Shown: positions 34,846 to 52,079, counted from the stretch's first letter. The stretch: DNA of 64,000 bases from Homarus americanus (GCF_018991925.1 NW_024737068.1:11851642-11915641); one strand, 5' to 3'. The notes: generated by a model not told the origin, from the letters alone. Numbers and translations are program-made.

Positions 34846-37800
34846 GTATGTAACATCACTGGATCCTTTAGCCATAATATTTTGGCACTTTGTTCACTGG
34901 TGGCAGTTGTTTGGCCCCAAACCTGATCGGCTTGTATTGATTTTTGACCGAGTGTAGAGGGCTAAACTTGGACTAAAGTATATAGATGGTAGTTGATATG
35001 CCCAGCTTGACACACTTAGGAGCTGACGTTATGTGGCCGCAGTCCAGTAGGTTTACTAAGAACCCTATTGATCTGTGAATGGTCCTGTGACATTGAGTCA
35101 GTCGTGGTAAAAAATGGTGGACGAGTTGTGGCGTTTCGGGACATTTTTTTCTTTCTTTGATTTAATGCACTTGTTTGTTCCCCGTCGGCAGTGATAGCTC
35201 CCCTTATTTGAGATAATTACCTAATTCTTACGTCATACAACTCCATTAGTCCATCACCCAACTCTTCACTCAATGCTGAGATAATTCATCAATTTGCATG
35301 ACTGATCATTGTGTTATTCACCCATGTCTAAGATAATCCTTATGTTTTGTTTAATATAATTCCAAAACTTCCTCATAATGGTAATTCCGCTTCAGGCTTG
35401 GTTGAAATACTGTCATTATTTAATTAATGTTTAATTCCCAAAGTACTGTACAGTACATTATGGTTGAAATAATTCAGGGTAATCTCTAAGAATATGGCTA
35501 TTTATTCTGTTGTCCATTGCTTATTTACAATTGGTACCATCATTGTGGGTGGGGTCATGTGTATGTATCCCTGGCAGGCTTTGATGAGACTTGTCAGTCT
35601 TTACATAGACCAACGATTACAGGTAGGTACCTTTCCAAGAGCATTATCATAGGCACACACCCCAGAAAAAATAAATGTTAATTTAGAACCTATCCTACAC
35701 TGTATATCACTGTACAGTATTAAAATATCAAATAGGCAATTTTGTTCTCGGCACTTGGAATGTTTGTACAGTGGTGGCCAGGCTGTAATCATTCATGCTC
35801 CGTAATTGCGAGGAGCACCAACTTATTCAGGGAGATATTGGCCTACTGTAGTCAGCTGTCTGTCTTCATGCTGCAGACTTAAGCAGTCACTGGATGGTGT
35901 GTCTCTTATTGCCTAGCTGGAGAACCTAATCCCCTCTTGAGTAGGGAAAATCTAGGTGGTAAGCTGGTAACCCTTGTATCATCCTGTCAGCTGAAGGTAA
36001 AGACTAAAGCTTTTGCCTGATTTTGTAACACTGTCAAGACTTCATCAGATTTTAACTTGATTTCCCTGACGGTCACCTAACTACAGTAAGAGGTGGCCAT
36101 GTTGAGGGAAGGAGGCCAGTTGTCTGTGTTGGATTCCTCGTTGTTATTGCATAAATCACCCGATATTGAATTTTTAGAATTTTATGGTTGCAATCAATAG
36201 TTTTGACAATGCTAAGGCACTTTTCTTCTATGATGTTTCCTTTGCAAATGACTTATATACAGTATGTGGGGGGTATAGGAGGTTAGGTTAGGTCAGGTCA
36301 TCTGTGAGAGAAACATCATTGAAGAAAAGTGTCTTAGAATTGTCTAAACTATTGATGGAACCATAAAATTCTCAAAATTTAATAACGGGTGAGTTTATGC
36401 AAATTTACCGATTCCTCCATTGTTCTTGATATTCTTGTCAAGGGCTATTTTGAACCCCAGTATTGTCCTCGCTTCCATGGCTGAAGCGATCAAACTTCCA
36501 TAGGTCTACTCCTTTGCGAGCTTGAAGTTGTCCTCGTGTGTTTTAGTGTGCGTGACATCACGAAAAATTGGTCTGGGTTTACATTTTCCAATCATTCAAG
36601 ATTTTGAATGTCTTGAGGTCAGTGCTGTAGTGTCTTAGTAGGAAGAGTTGTCAGTCCTAATGCCCTCAGTCTATTGTACTTGGATAATTGAAACCATTTA
36701 CTTCAAGAATAATCTGTTGCACCTTTTCTAGGGATGTTATGGCTTTCTGGAGATATGTCTCTATGACTAAGGTAGCATCCAGCACCACCATGGCTGTTAC
36801 AAAAGACAACAGGTTATCATATGCACAAGTTTCTCCAGTAAAATTTAATGAGTGGTCCTGTGTCATGGGATATTTCTCTTACGTGATACACAGTGCTAGT
36901 TCCCCAGAGTCATTTTTGGGCATGGGTGACAAAATTTATACTTATTGTGATCGATGTATATCTACCCCACACTTGCCTCTGTATTATGGTGAGACATTAC
37001 TGTACTCAACATGAGATATAATAAAGTTTTAACACATTCACTTGACCAAGAATCAGGTAGTTCAAAGAGATGGCTTTTGCAAATACAGTATACAGTACAG
37101 AGAATTTTGAGCATGGAAATAAGATTTTAATAGATATCAATGATAAGTATTTCAAATTTAATCATTATTTAATGAATAATAAGGACATTTCTTAGGGTGG
37201 CATTTACCTAATGGCCACCTACTAGAGGTGGCCATGCTGGGGGGAGGATGCCAGTGGCCTGTGTAGGACCCTCCATTGTTCTTGGTAATTTTGTCAAGGG
37301 CTATCTTGAAGCTCAATACCTGATTTCACATCTTGGGCTGAGCATGTACAATACTGTATGTGAACGAACCATGATACTGGGTACCGTGTAGCCTGAAATT
37401 TTAGAGAAATAAAATTAGCTCAATCCTATTTTCCTCCCACCCATCAAAACAATACCTACTGTATACAGTACTGTGCAGTACATATTTTCAAATATAATAA
37501 AAAAAATTAATTGACAATTCTATTTGTCAATAATTTTATTGCCATTTTCTATGCGTGTGTGGGTTAGCTGTGATTACCTAATGTCAGTTCTCTATGCTGT
37601 ATGGCCTCTGGAATTCTCTCTTGTCGAATGTCATTTTCTACCTCCTATTTCGGCTTACCGGTATGCACCTTTTGACCCATTTTCTCCACATGACCAAATC
37701 ATCATGGCCTTTCTATGTGCCAATCTACACCAATACTCTCAATACTGTACCCAGCTGCCCTCTTAGCTCTGACGAGGTCTTCTTGTTTTTCAGTGTCATA

Positions 37801-40800
37801 CCACAGTCCTTATTTTATGACCATTTTATTGCCTACTGTGTCTGAAAAATATTTGTCAAAGATAGGAAAACACAAGGTACAGTCACCCCCACATTACAAA
37901 CATTTGGGTTATGAAAATTTGCCCTTACCTGTATTAAATTTCTAAATTTAGACTATTTAGTTTGAGATACGGAATGAAACTTTGCCAATACGGATTTATT
38001 TATTTATTTTTATAATAAAGAAAAAAAATATCAAATTAACTGTGTGTATGTATATGTTGATTTCATAACATCTTTGTACACCAACAAGTGTACCAGTCTT
38101 GTTTACATCTTCTAGTGTGTGTGTAATGCATGATCCTTAAACTTCCTTTGCACTTTTACAGTATTTTATATGATCTTTAGGTTCATATGGTTTTAAATGT
38201 ACAATATGTAATTATAGATGTTCAATCAGAATCATTAAAATGTATTAAAAAATATAAATGACGGTAAATAGCATCACAACTTATAATTGTGTGAACATAT
38301 ACAGATGCTTTACGAACAGTGTGAGCGCCCGGGCCATTTAGCACATACTGTACAGGTACAGTACAGAACAGTACCAGTATACTGTGGTGTCCCGCTGGTA
38401 CCACCCACCCGGCCTGTTAAAGTGGAACTTTATTTTCATTATTATTCTGCCCACAACTGTGGCACAAGGTAATGTTTTCAGTCCTGTAAAGTATGTATTT
38501 GAAAATTGTCTATAAATTGATCAGGTGTTGTTGTCATGGTAACGATTTGTGCAAGAACAGTTTTTTGGGTGTGAAAGAAAATGATGACATGACTCAGCCA
38601 CACGGAGGGATGAGTGAGGTATGATTTACAGTACTAGTTATAGTAAATTATACTTCACTCATACAGTTCCAGAGGTTTTGAACATACTGCAGTATACTAA
38701 GGCACAAGTGAAAAAAAAAATCTTTTTTGACTCGAGGCTTGACTCCTCAATTAAGTCTTGAGACTTGCTCTCAGTGACTCATGACAAACTTGAGACTCAA
38801 CAAGAATGGCTTGTAAATATCTGCTTAGACCTGGGTCAATCTGTAGATTTAGTTTCTACATACAGGATGTGATTTGTCTGGTCCAAGCTTAGTCATAAAA
38901 TGGGATTTTAGGATCACTCCATTTATGGCTTCATATGTTTAGATTTGTACCATTGTACATGGTAAACCTTTAAGAGCAAGTCTGTATTTATGATGATAAT
39001 GTAACCAAACGTATGTTACGGATGGGACTTTGATAATATTTTTGTTTGTTGCAGTTGTTTTCCGTCATCATCTTTGGGTGCATCTCTGCAGAAGGCTGGT
39101 CCAAAGACGCGAAAGGGGTTGAACACTGTCACTACAACAATGACAGCAATGCTTGTAATTATGGTGTTGGCATCTCTGTTATTGCCTTCCTTGCATCCAT
39201 TGGCTTTATTGTTGGCGAATATTTCTTTGAGCAGATGTCATCTGTCAAGACCAGGAAGCGTTATGTCATGGCAGATATGGGATTTTCAGGTGAGTTACTT
39301 TTAGTGTTGCAAGTTTTTTTTAACACTGTACAGTACAGTGAGTTCTGCTATAACGCGTGTTTTGATAACGCGAATTTGCTCTAACGCGATTTATGAATAG
39401 AGGAACGATATTTGTATAACGCGAACGCTTGTTTGCTGTAACGCGATTTTTGCTTACTATTTCTCCAATTTTGTGGTATTAACTGTGAATATGGTAAAGA
39501 AGAATATCTCCAAGAAGCGTTCTAGTGATCGAATTCCCGGTGATGATCGTAAAAGAAAGAATATAACACTTGAAGAGAAGCTCGATGTTATCAACCTCAA
39601 AATCACCCTTCTCCCCCATCAAGTTATATTCATATTTTTTCAAGGTAAAGTGTTACATTTACTGTATGATTTCATTATTAGATATGAATGTAACATTTAT
39701 TTAGACTGTGCTATCCTTTGTGTTAGGCTAACTACTAATTTTTTTTTCGATTTCGAGTAGTAATCTGCACCTAACCCTATTTTCTCCATAAGCCCTGTTA
39801 TTTCTATTACGCGATTTTCTATAACACGATATTTTACAAGAACACAACTATCGCGTTGTAGCAGAACTGACTGTACCTGTAATAATAATAAGGCCATTAA
39901 TTTTTATTTAATTGTATTAAATCTGGCAGTCAAAAATTCATTAATTTTCAAAATTAAAATGATTCACATCCATAATTATTATGTTTTCTGTGAAAGTAGA
40001 GCTGAGAAAAAATTATAATACAGTAATTTGCAAGAGAAAAGTTCCTGAGTTTAATCGGTTTGTTTTACAAAATTTTATTACCCGAATACTGTACCTGTAT
40101 TGAAATATCACTCATTCCAAACGTTACATGTTAAATTTATGCATTATATTAATTTGTCTGAGGTGAGAAAAAAATCTTATTATTTTTCCCCACCTCCTTA
40201 GGGTTATGGAAATATCATTGAGAAACAGTTAGGCAAAAAATAACTGGCTTGAGAGGAGTGAGTGAGCAATTACTGTATTTTATGGCATATACAGTAAAGT
40301 CTTCCTTTACGCTGTCAATTGAACCCGTGGAGGTCCGCGTAAAACGAGAAACGAGTAAACGAAATAACAGAACATATGGGATTAATTGAAATAGAGACTG
40401 GGCCGACCCCCAAACTACACTTTTTCCCACACAATACATACGTTGTAGTAAAAATAACATCTTAATTTTATGATGGTATGCACACACACTTAATATTTAA
40501 GAGAAATATCAATAATATTAGGATTTTTAACACTTACGTTAGTAGAAAAGATGCCTGGGCACACGGGGATGGGGGGTTGGTTCCGTGGCAGAGGGCAGAT
40601 TAATGGCCCTCACCTGTATCACTATCCACCACAGAGGCTTGCAGGGCCTCTTTGTCAAACCCCTCAAAGTCCATTTCCTCACTATCACAGACTTGGGCCG
40701 GCTGTGGTGGGTGGCGGGTGAAGAACTGGGTAATGTTTTGTTGACTGGGCGACCTTGTGCACACCCTGCCTGTGCCGTTTCCTGCGTAAATGATGGAATG

Positions 40801-43800
40801 AACCGTGTAAATAAAAATTGTCGGTCTGGCAAGGTGCCGCTTAAATGACCAAACGCGTAAACCAAATCCGCGTAAATCGAGACTATACTGTAATGGGATT
40901 GAGCTCAGCGTGCATTTAATTAGTGAAAGTCCCTTTATCTCGTTTGATGTACAATATCCTACTGATTGGTCAACCATCACCCAGGCTGCCATTACTGCAT
41001 GCTGATTGTTCAACAGTATTATTACTGTTACAATATTAGTAGCTCATTAAATGTGAGTGTACAGTACAGTACTTTATAATTATAGAAATTTAACATAATA
41101 GAGATTTGTCAGTTTATCAGCAGAAATTATCCTTTTAATCTCAGACGGTTTTCAAGAACAAATCATAAAATAAATTACAGAAATGAAAAAAATAACAAAA
41201 AGAAAACAGATCAAGAGTGAAAAATTATATTCAGTAATATCTCTGTTAACTGGCATCCCTCTTAACCGGAACTCTCCAATAGCCAGAATTGAAATTTTCT
41301 CGGAAAATTCTGAGAAAATTTTCCTGGTACCTGGAAAATTCCGGGGATGGAGGATTTTTTCCAGGTTTGAGAGATGAAAATCAGGCCAATTTTCCGGAAA
41401 TTCTGAGAAAAATTTTCTGGTACTAGGAAAATTCCTGGGATGTGCGACTTTTTCTGGCTTTGAGAGATAAAATAAGTATCGTTCTGGAAAAGACTGATAA
41501 AATTCCTGTACCCGTAAAATTTCTGAGGATGGGGTATTTCTTTTCCAGTTCGAGAGATGACGTAATATGCAATTTTTGGAACTTCCAAGAAAATTTTCCC
41601 AGTGCCTGAAAAATTCCGGGAATGAGGTATTTTTTTCGGCTTTGAGAGAGTCATCTCTTTGCCCGGAAATCTCTCATTCCTGGAAGTGCTTTGCACCAAT
41701 TGGTCTGGCTAACAGAGATATCACATATGTTGTGTTGTCAAAGTAAGAGAAACAATTGAGAGTCCTGTATTTGTGTGTAAATGAGAGAAACAATTGAGAG
41801 TCCTGTATTTGTGTGTAAATGAGACAAAGTCAATCAGATCAGCAACCTGGAACTTGGTCACAATTTTTGTGATGCCATATGGCAGCAGGGTTGTAGTACA
41901 GTACCTCCCTGTTTGATAGCTGCCCACTACTTATTAATTTGACAGGATTGGTCATGATAGAAATAAGTGTTATATTAACTCCTTGTGTATGGCTTCTTTC
42001 TGAACATAATAAAATTGTATGGCCTTAGGCAAATAAAATATTAAAAGTGGCATCCCCGTAGTGAAGGAGTTAAGTATAGTATGTTGTAATCATTGCTACC
42101 CACTTAAAGGGAGAGATTGTGAAGTGGTTATACCTTACCTGATAACACTGAGACCTGGTACATTTAAAGAGGTTTTGTGTGATGCTTGAATTATGAATTG
42201 TAAATGTTTTTTAAGATTAGTCACAAAGTTTTTATTTTTTTTATATGCATGTCTACTACGAGTACCATATTACATATTTCATAGAGGTTACATAAAAAAA
42301 TAATTATCCTGCGTAATAATGTTGGTCCTTTTCAGCATTATGGTCATTTCTGTACTTCATCGGATTCTGTTACTTGACTAACCAATGGACCAAAGCTGAA
42401 GCCCCTGAATATGTTGTCAACAACATGCAAGCAGCCATTGTCTTCAACTTCTTTGCAATCTTCCCTTGGGTAAGTTGTTATGTTGAGTTCTTGTGCTGTC
42501 TTTTCTTCCTTCTTTCTGTGCATCCAGTTCAATAAGATCCTCGTTACTTAGCTCTTCTGCTACACTTTCCACCAACTGCTCAACATCTTCATTATCAATT
42601 TCTAACACCAGTTGTTTACCCATCTGCAATATCTTGTTAATAATCTCAGAAATTGCTTCATCTTCATTAAATCCTTTGAAACTGTTCACATATCTTTTCA
42701 GGACCTTCCATATTCCATTCATGCACTGACCTGTAACCATTTCCCATGCTGCAGCTATGTTCTTTGTACATTGCAAAATGTTGTAGTCCTTCCAAAACTC
42801 TGAGCATTTTCTCACTTTCAGTAGCAGCAATAGCCTGAGCGAAGGTAGTATGTAAATAGTGTAATACGCTTTAAAAGCAGTAATAGCACCTTGATCCATG
42901 GGTTGGATGATAGAGGTAGTGTTAGGTGGAAGGTAGACTACCTTAATATCAGGGTGCAGGTCGTCCAGGTGTGGTGGGTGCTCCGGGACACCGTATCCCG
43001 TAGCACTTTCTAAAATTAATAAAATCTTGAACGCAATTCCTTGTTGCAGACAAGACTCCTTGGCTCATGGAATGAAACAACTCAGGAACCAATCTTCAAA
43101 CAGTGCTAGGATCATCCATGCTTTCTTATTACTGCAATAAAACACTGGCAGTGTGTGCTTGTTGACATTTTTAAAAGCCCTTGGGTTCTCTGAATGATAT
43201 ATCATGAAGGATTTTACCTTGAAACCAGCTACATCCCCCCCCCCCCCAACAGAAGTGTGATTCGGTCCTTGAATCCCGGCATGGTTTTCGCCTCTGCGGA
43301 TGTATATCCGTTCTGGCATGCGTTTCCAGAATAAGCCAGTTTCATCCACATTATATATTTGCTCAGGCAAATAATTTCCCTCCACGATGACACTATCTAG
43401 CTCCTCCTTCAAAGCTTCGGCAGTACCCACATTAGCACTTGCTGCCTCTCCACTCACCTTTACACTGCAAATTGTAATGTTTCTTAAACCTTTGGAACCA
43501 CCCATGACTTGCTGTGAAGTTTTGGTTGCATTCATCTCCTGCCTGCTCTTTCAGGCTTTCGAAAAGGCTTCTTGCCTTATAGCCTGTATGGTTAGAAGGC
43601 TTAAGGGTACATGCTTTTCAGCTGATCTTCCATCCATATCACAAGTAATTTCTCCATCTCATGAAGAGGACCTTGTCTTTTTTTCGTTATTATTGTTCTC
43701 TTTATAGGTGCTGATCTTTTCACTACCTCACGAATTCGTTCCTTGTCCTTCAAAATTGTTGCTACCATTTTTCCATTTTCATATTGCATTATTATTTTCA

Positions 43801-46581
43801 TTTTCATCTCAAAAGTAATTGACTGTCTCTTTTTCTTCTCAGCACCACCAGAACTCTCACTTTTAGACTTGCCAGCCATTTTAAAGGGAATTACAAACGA
43901 AAGTTTTGTCAGTACACAGCGCGATCACTAACAACAACGACGGCCAAACACCAACTGAGCGGGCTACGGCATGTATACTGTACACCACGAGGCGGACCAG
44001 CCCAAGCTGTCGTATGGCGTCACATTACGACCAAACGTCGGGACTCGAAAATACGTAATGCAAAAAATATTTTATACGACCATGGCGGTCGTATGTCCGG
44101 GTTGTCGTAATTCGAGGAAAGACTGTACTGTATTGCCAACTCAAGAAATATTTCCTTAACTTAAGAGAAGTAATTAAACTCGGAAGTTGGAGACTCATTC
44201 CAGGGCTAAGGCAGGCACAACTGCTTAATTTTTATACACATACATATCCAATCTTAGAAATTGTGGACAGCAATAATATCTTTTTTTTTTTTTTTTTTTA
44301 ACTAAGGAAAATAACCCCAAATTATTGATGGCTGAAAAACAGATGTCACATTTCTGTGCCACTGTTAATTTAGAGGAATACAGTATATTTTCAGAAAGCG
44401 GATATTTAATCGTATCAGTCCTAAGCATGGTCTAATATTGTATTTCCTAAAGTTTATTTACACTTACACATGCACACAAATATTAGAACCTCGCTAATTT
44501 GGCTTCTATTAATTCAAAGTACAGCAGGGTCTTAGAGTATATGAGGGTTACATTTCTTTGAAACCCTGAAGAGCCAGAGTTATCACTCAATCCGTATTTG
44601 GTTATTTTAAAACTCGTAATTTTGAGTAGACATGTACTGTATACAATTTTTTTTAACTGTTACATGCACAGACGATCTTTCACCATACAGAATGCCCCCA
44701 AAAATTATTATAAGGTCAAAAACAAGGGAATAAACATGTCTTACGTGTGCAGGACTTGTCACAGAGTGAGGATAGACAAACGTAAATTTAATTAATTATT
44801 TTTTCTGTTACGTGCACAATTTTTCAAATATAATGGGTTTTATTTTTTTAATTACTATTATTTTTTATATATATATAACAAGGTCAAACGGAATAAAAAT
44901 TTCCTACGCCCACGTAAGTTAGTGTGGGAGGTGGGTGCGGCATCAGGATTTCAGCCTCCCCTACCAGGCCAAGCTGTGAGCTATATTATTGTTATTTTTC
45001 AACTCGTAATTTAGGGTAGATATACCGTACATGATATTATTAATTTATTTATTTTTTACTGTTTCTTACCTACACACACACATTTCCAAAAAAGGCCAGT
45101 CTTGTCTGCGATGAATACTTGTTCTAACATGTAACCCTTCTTCTGAATTAACTTTTTTATTATTTGATATACAGCACAATGGCTTGGTGATCAGGTGATG
45201 CTGATTCCCCAGAGAGTTTCACATTGTGTAGACTATCTTTTCTTAAATTTTTCAAACTACCCCTTACTGGCTTGACACTCTGTCTGCTACACTTCCCTCA
45301 CCTGAACTTTCAACAAGGCGGTTGTACATCTGCCTGGCCTTCACACAAATTACCTCTTAACTTGAAGGTATATTTATCCTGGCCTGGTCTTCCATCCATA
45401 TGTTTAGTGTTTTTTTTTTTTTTCATCTTTTCAAGATTATGGTCGTGTGGCATATATGTCATTTTTGCACTTTTCGGTGTACCACCAGCAACACTTGCCC
45501 TTATCATAGCCTTGCTCTCTTTGATGGCATGAATCGAGGATTCGTTTACCCCATAGTGCGTCTCACTGATGCTATACTCTCCCCACGTGCTAGCCTATCA
45601 AACACTTCAACTTCCTTTTCTAATGTCATTTTGTTTCTTGCCCTTTTCACCTCCTCACCTTTATCACTCACACTCAATGAATGCTTAGGAGCCATAGTTA
45701 AGGATAAAATCGATGTTAATACAGTAGAAAATAAATGAGAATGCGGGGCAGTGCAGTATGTCAGCATGCAACGAGATCACAACACTGAGAGGGTGTAGGT
45801 AGCAGTGGCGGGAGATGGGACGCTGTGTGGAAGAATAAAGACGGTACATAAAACAAAATGCCAAGGCCGGTGAAATGGTAGAGTGAAAGCCGTGGATACT
45901 TAGAATCGGTGGTTGGCGGAGGCTACTGTATGATTAGCCAAGAATACTGTACCATAAAAGCAGTTAAAACGTAAAAAGTAAGTAAGGGTACTGTATTTTG
46001 TTTATTTACAACACATATATTGTATGTGTACACGGGTACTGTAATAGCATAAATAAACACAACTCTGTGTCTGTACATGCGAGATGCATATTTTAGACTC
46101 GGAAAACTTTCCCCAGTACTGTACCCGGAAAGATTATGGTGATATGCAATTTTTTCCGTGGATGAAAATATTTGTCTCCATACCCAGAAATCTACCAATC
46201 CTGGAAATTCTCTGCATCAATTATTCTTGCTAACAGAGGATCTCACTGTACAGTATAGTATATAGAATATCTTTCGAGCAAAAATGTACAGTATTGTAAA
46301 ATGGTTTGAGAATTCTAAACTCTTGTATGAAAAAGTTTATTCCTTTCTAGGCTGGTGCAGCATATCTTGCATTCTTGAGGTACAGGCAGGGATCAGCCCA
46401 AGCTTTTGCCCCAAGTTATGAGGCTGACCCCACCAACATGGGTGGATACAACAGCTACCCAGATGCCACAGATCCTGATGGAGGTTATTCTCAGCCTCCA
46501 TTTGCTGGGCAGCCAGCACAACCTCAATCAGGTAATGAGAATTTCCCTTCTGAAGAGATTGGCTACCAATCACAGGCCTAA
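34747..46581 (+). CDS. Syngr: synaptogyrin-like synaptic-vesicle membrane protein, 4 coding exons
   Basis: Exons 34747-34845, 39055-39289, 42336-42469 and 46351-46581 join in phase 0, 1 and 0 to give 232 residues. The N-terminus MEEGVYGGGKAGAPFDP and QRPQVILRAVTW are the synaptogyrin signature. Four hydrophobic segments follow: ILRAVTWLFSVIIFGCIS, ISVIAFLASIGFIVGEYFF, ALWSFLYFIGFCYL and AAIVFNFFAIFPWAGAAYL. Both ends face the cytosol in this family, and the tail is rich in Tyr, Pro, Gly and Gln. Synaptogyrins belong to the MARVEL/physin group and act in vesicle biogenesis and exocytosis. The ATG at 34747 is preferred over 34744 because it has A at -3 and G at +4 and matches the family start. 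A CAG|GTAATG inside the last exon could be an alternative donor. Introns are 4.2, 3.0 and 3.9 kb and packed with transposon remnants. Confidence 0.93.
34846..39054. other. synaptogyrin intron 1
   Basis: Holds the fold-back element and a repeated segment (GAGGTGGCCATG... at 36090 and 37225, with CCATTGTTCTTG and TTGTCAAGGGCTAT at 36416 and 37275). 37590-37770 loosely resembles 14875-15075. No conserved exon inside. Confidence 0.5.
36147..36402. repeat. fold-back element in synaptogyrin intron 1
   Basis: Arms start TTGCATAAATCACCCG and (RC) TTGCATAAACTCACCCG and share AGAATTTTATGGTT and CACTTTTCTTC. The site is bracketed by GATTCCTCGTTGTT and GATTCCTCCATTGTT, a likely target duplication. A related half copy is at 3950-4030. 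Confidence 0.75.
39055..39289 (+). CDS. Syngr: synaptogyrin exon 2: end of TM1, vesicle-lumen loop, TM2
   Basis: After TTGTTTGTTGCAG, encodes LFSVIIFGCISAEGW, the loop with HCHYNNDSNACNYG (two Cys, as in the family) and TM2. It ends MADMGFSG one base into a codon, before GTGAGT. Confidence 0.92.
39336..39873 (+). mobile_element. family F element with transposase N-terminus (538 bp)
   Basis: TA-flanked, CAGTGAGTTCTGCTATAACG and (RC) CAGTCAGTTCTGCTACAACG. An ATG at 39491 opens MVKKNISKKRSSDRIPGDDR followed by KRKNITLEEKLDVIN, the CENP-B/Tigger-type helix-turn-helix; the rest of the gene is deleted. It lies in synaptogyrin intron 2, 46 bp after exon 2. Confidence 0.85.
40292..40890 (-). mobile_element. 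family C element copy 3, reversed (599 bp)
   Basis: Same element on the minus strand inside synaptogyrin intron 2, TA at both flanks. The minus-strand frame reads FFTRHPPQPAQVCDSEEMDF and ends at about 40600. Confidence 0.87.
41232..41725. mobile_element. family J element with four tandem internal units
   Basis: Left CAGTAATATCTCTGTTAACT, right CTGGCTAACAGAGATATCAC. Units of about 91-97 bp start near 41292, 41389, 41480 and 41571, each running from a GGAAATTCTGAGAAAATTTT-like start to a TTTGAGAGA-like end. It sits in synaptogyrin intron 2. Confidence 0.7.
41747..41822. repeat. perfect 38-bp tandem duplication
   Basis: GAGAAACAATTGAGAGTCCT... repeated with period 38, immediately beyond the right end of the J element. 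Confidence 0.95.
42336..42469 (+). CDS. Syngr: synaptogyrin exon 3: TM3 and start of TM4
   Basis: After CTTTTCAG, encodes ALWSFLYFIGFCYLTNQW (the family-diagnostic GFCxLTNQW) and AAIVFNFFAIFPW, ending at TGG before GTAAGT. An antisense Tigger transposase remnant begins within roughly 20-40 nt of this donor. Confidence 0.93.
42490..43879 (-). pseudogene. Tigger-type DDE transposase, inactivated
   Basis: The N-terminus MAGKSKSESSGGAEKKKRQS leads into a helix-turn-helix region (ITFEMKMKIIMQYENGKM). The remainder sits in another frame from about 43535: YLPEQIYNVDETGLFWKRMP (first catalytic Asp), a TGA stop at 43065-43067, FKILLILESATGYG, PPNTTSIIQPMDQG, MNGIWKVLKR and DLIELDAQ. In the family the second catalytic Asp lies in LLxLDNAPGH; here it reads LLILESATGY, so Asp is replaced by Glu. 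Frameshift, stop and active-site loss together make this a pseudogene. Confidence 0.88.
42490..44125 (-). mobile_element. Tigger/pogo element, family A near-full copy, 3' end missing
   Basis: The 5' terminus is at 44125 (RC begins CAGTCTTTCCTCGAATTACG) next to TA. The transposase follows on the minus strand. The expected far inverted terminus is absent, and recognisable coding stops near 42490-42505 beside the synaptogyrin exon 3 donor. The first 250 nt match the short family A elements at 4261, 10005 and 23513. Confidence 0.8.
44590..45030. mobile_element. family L non-coding part adjoining its transposase remnant
   Basis: Contains CAACTCGTAATTTAGGGTAG, CCATACAGAATG and TGTTACATGCACA segments shared with 17440 and 52080. 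It is directly downstream (gene sense) of the remnant at 45060-45695, which suggests they form one element. Confidence 0.5.
45060..45695 (-). pseudogene. second Tigger-type transposase remnant (family L)
   Basis: The minus strand begins MAPKHSLSVSDKGEEVKRAR at 45695, then MTLEKEVEVFDRLARGESIA (helix-turn-helix), ASVAGGTPKSAKMTYMPH and MDGRPGQDKYTF. After frame changes, near 45120 it reads GLFWK-like sequence preceded by EQVFIADKT-type residues, matching the VFNVDETGLFWK first-Asp motif with decay. It is in synaptogyrin intron 3 and differs in sequence from the family A transposase next door. Confidence 0.75.
46080..46248. mobile_element. family J right-end fragment
   Basis: Ends TTGCTAACAGAGGATCTCAC then TGTA, matching the right part of 41232-41725; left half absent. 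About 100 bp before synaptogyrin exon 4. Confidence 0.6.
46351..46581 (+). CDS. Syngr: synaptogyrin exon 4: end of TM4 and cytosolic tail
   Basis: After TCCTTTCTAG, encodes AGAAYLAFLRYRQGSAQAF then a tail with Tyr/Pro/Gly/Gln repeats, ending IGYQSQA and TAA. 76 residues. The first AATAAA after the stop is at about 47283, but the UTR extent is unknown. Confidence 0.9.
   Translation, partial: AGAAYLAFLRYRQGSAQAFAPSYEADPTNMGGYNSYPDATDPDGGYSQPPFAGQPAQPQSGNENFPSEEIGYQSQA

Positions 46582-52079
<5,498 letters not shown>

Noticed and set aside
46337..46573. Minus-strand frame opposite synaptogyrin exon 4
   Set aside because: Antisense of a conserved exon; no support.
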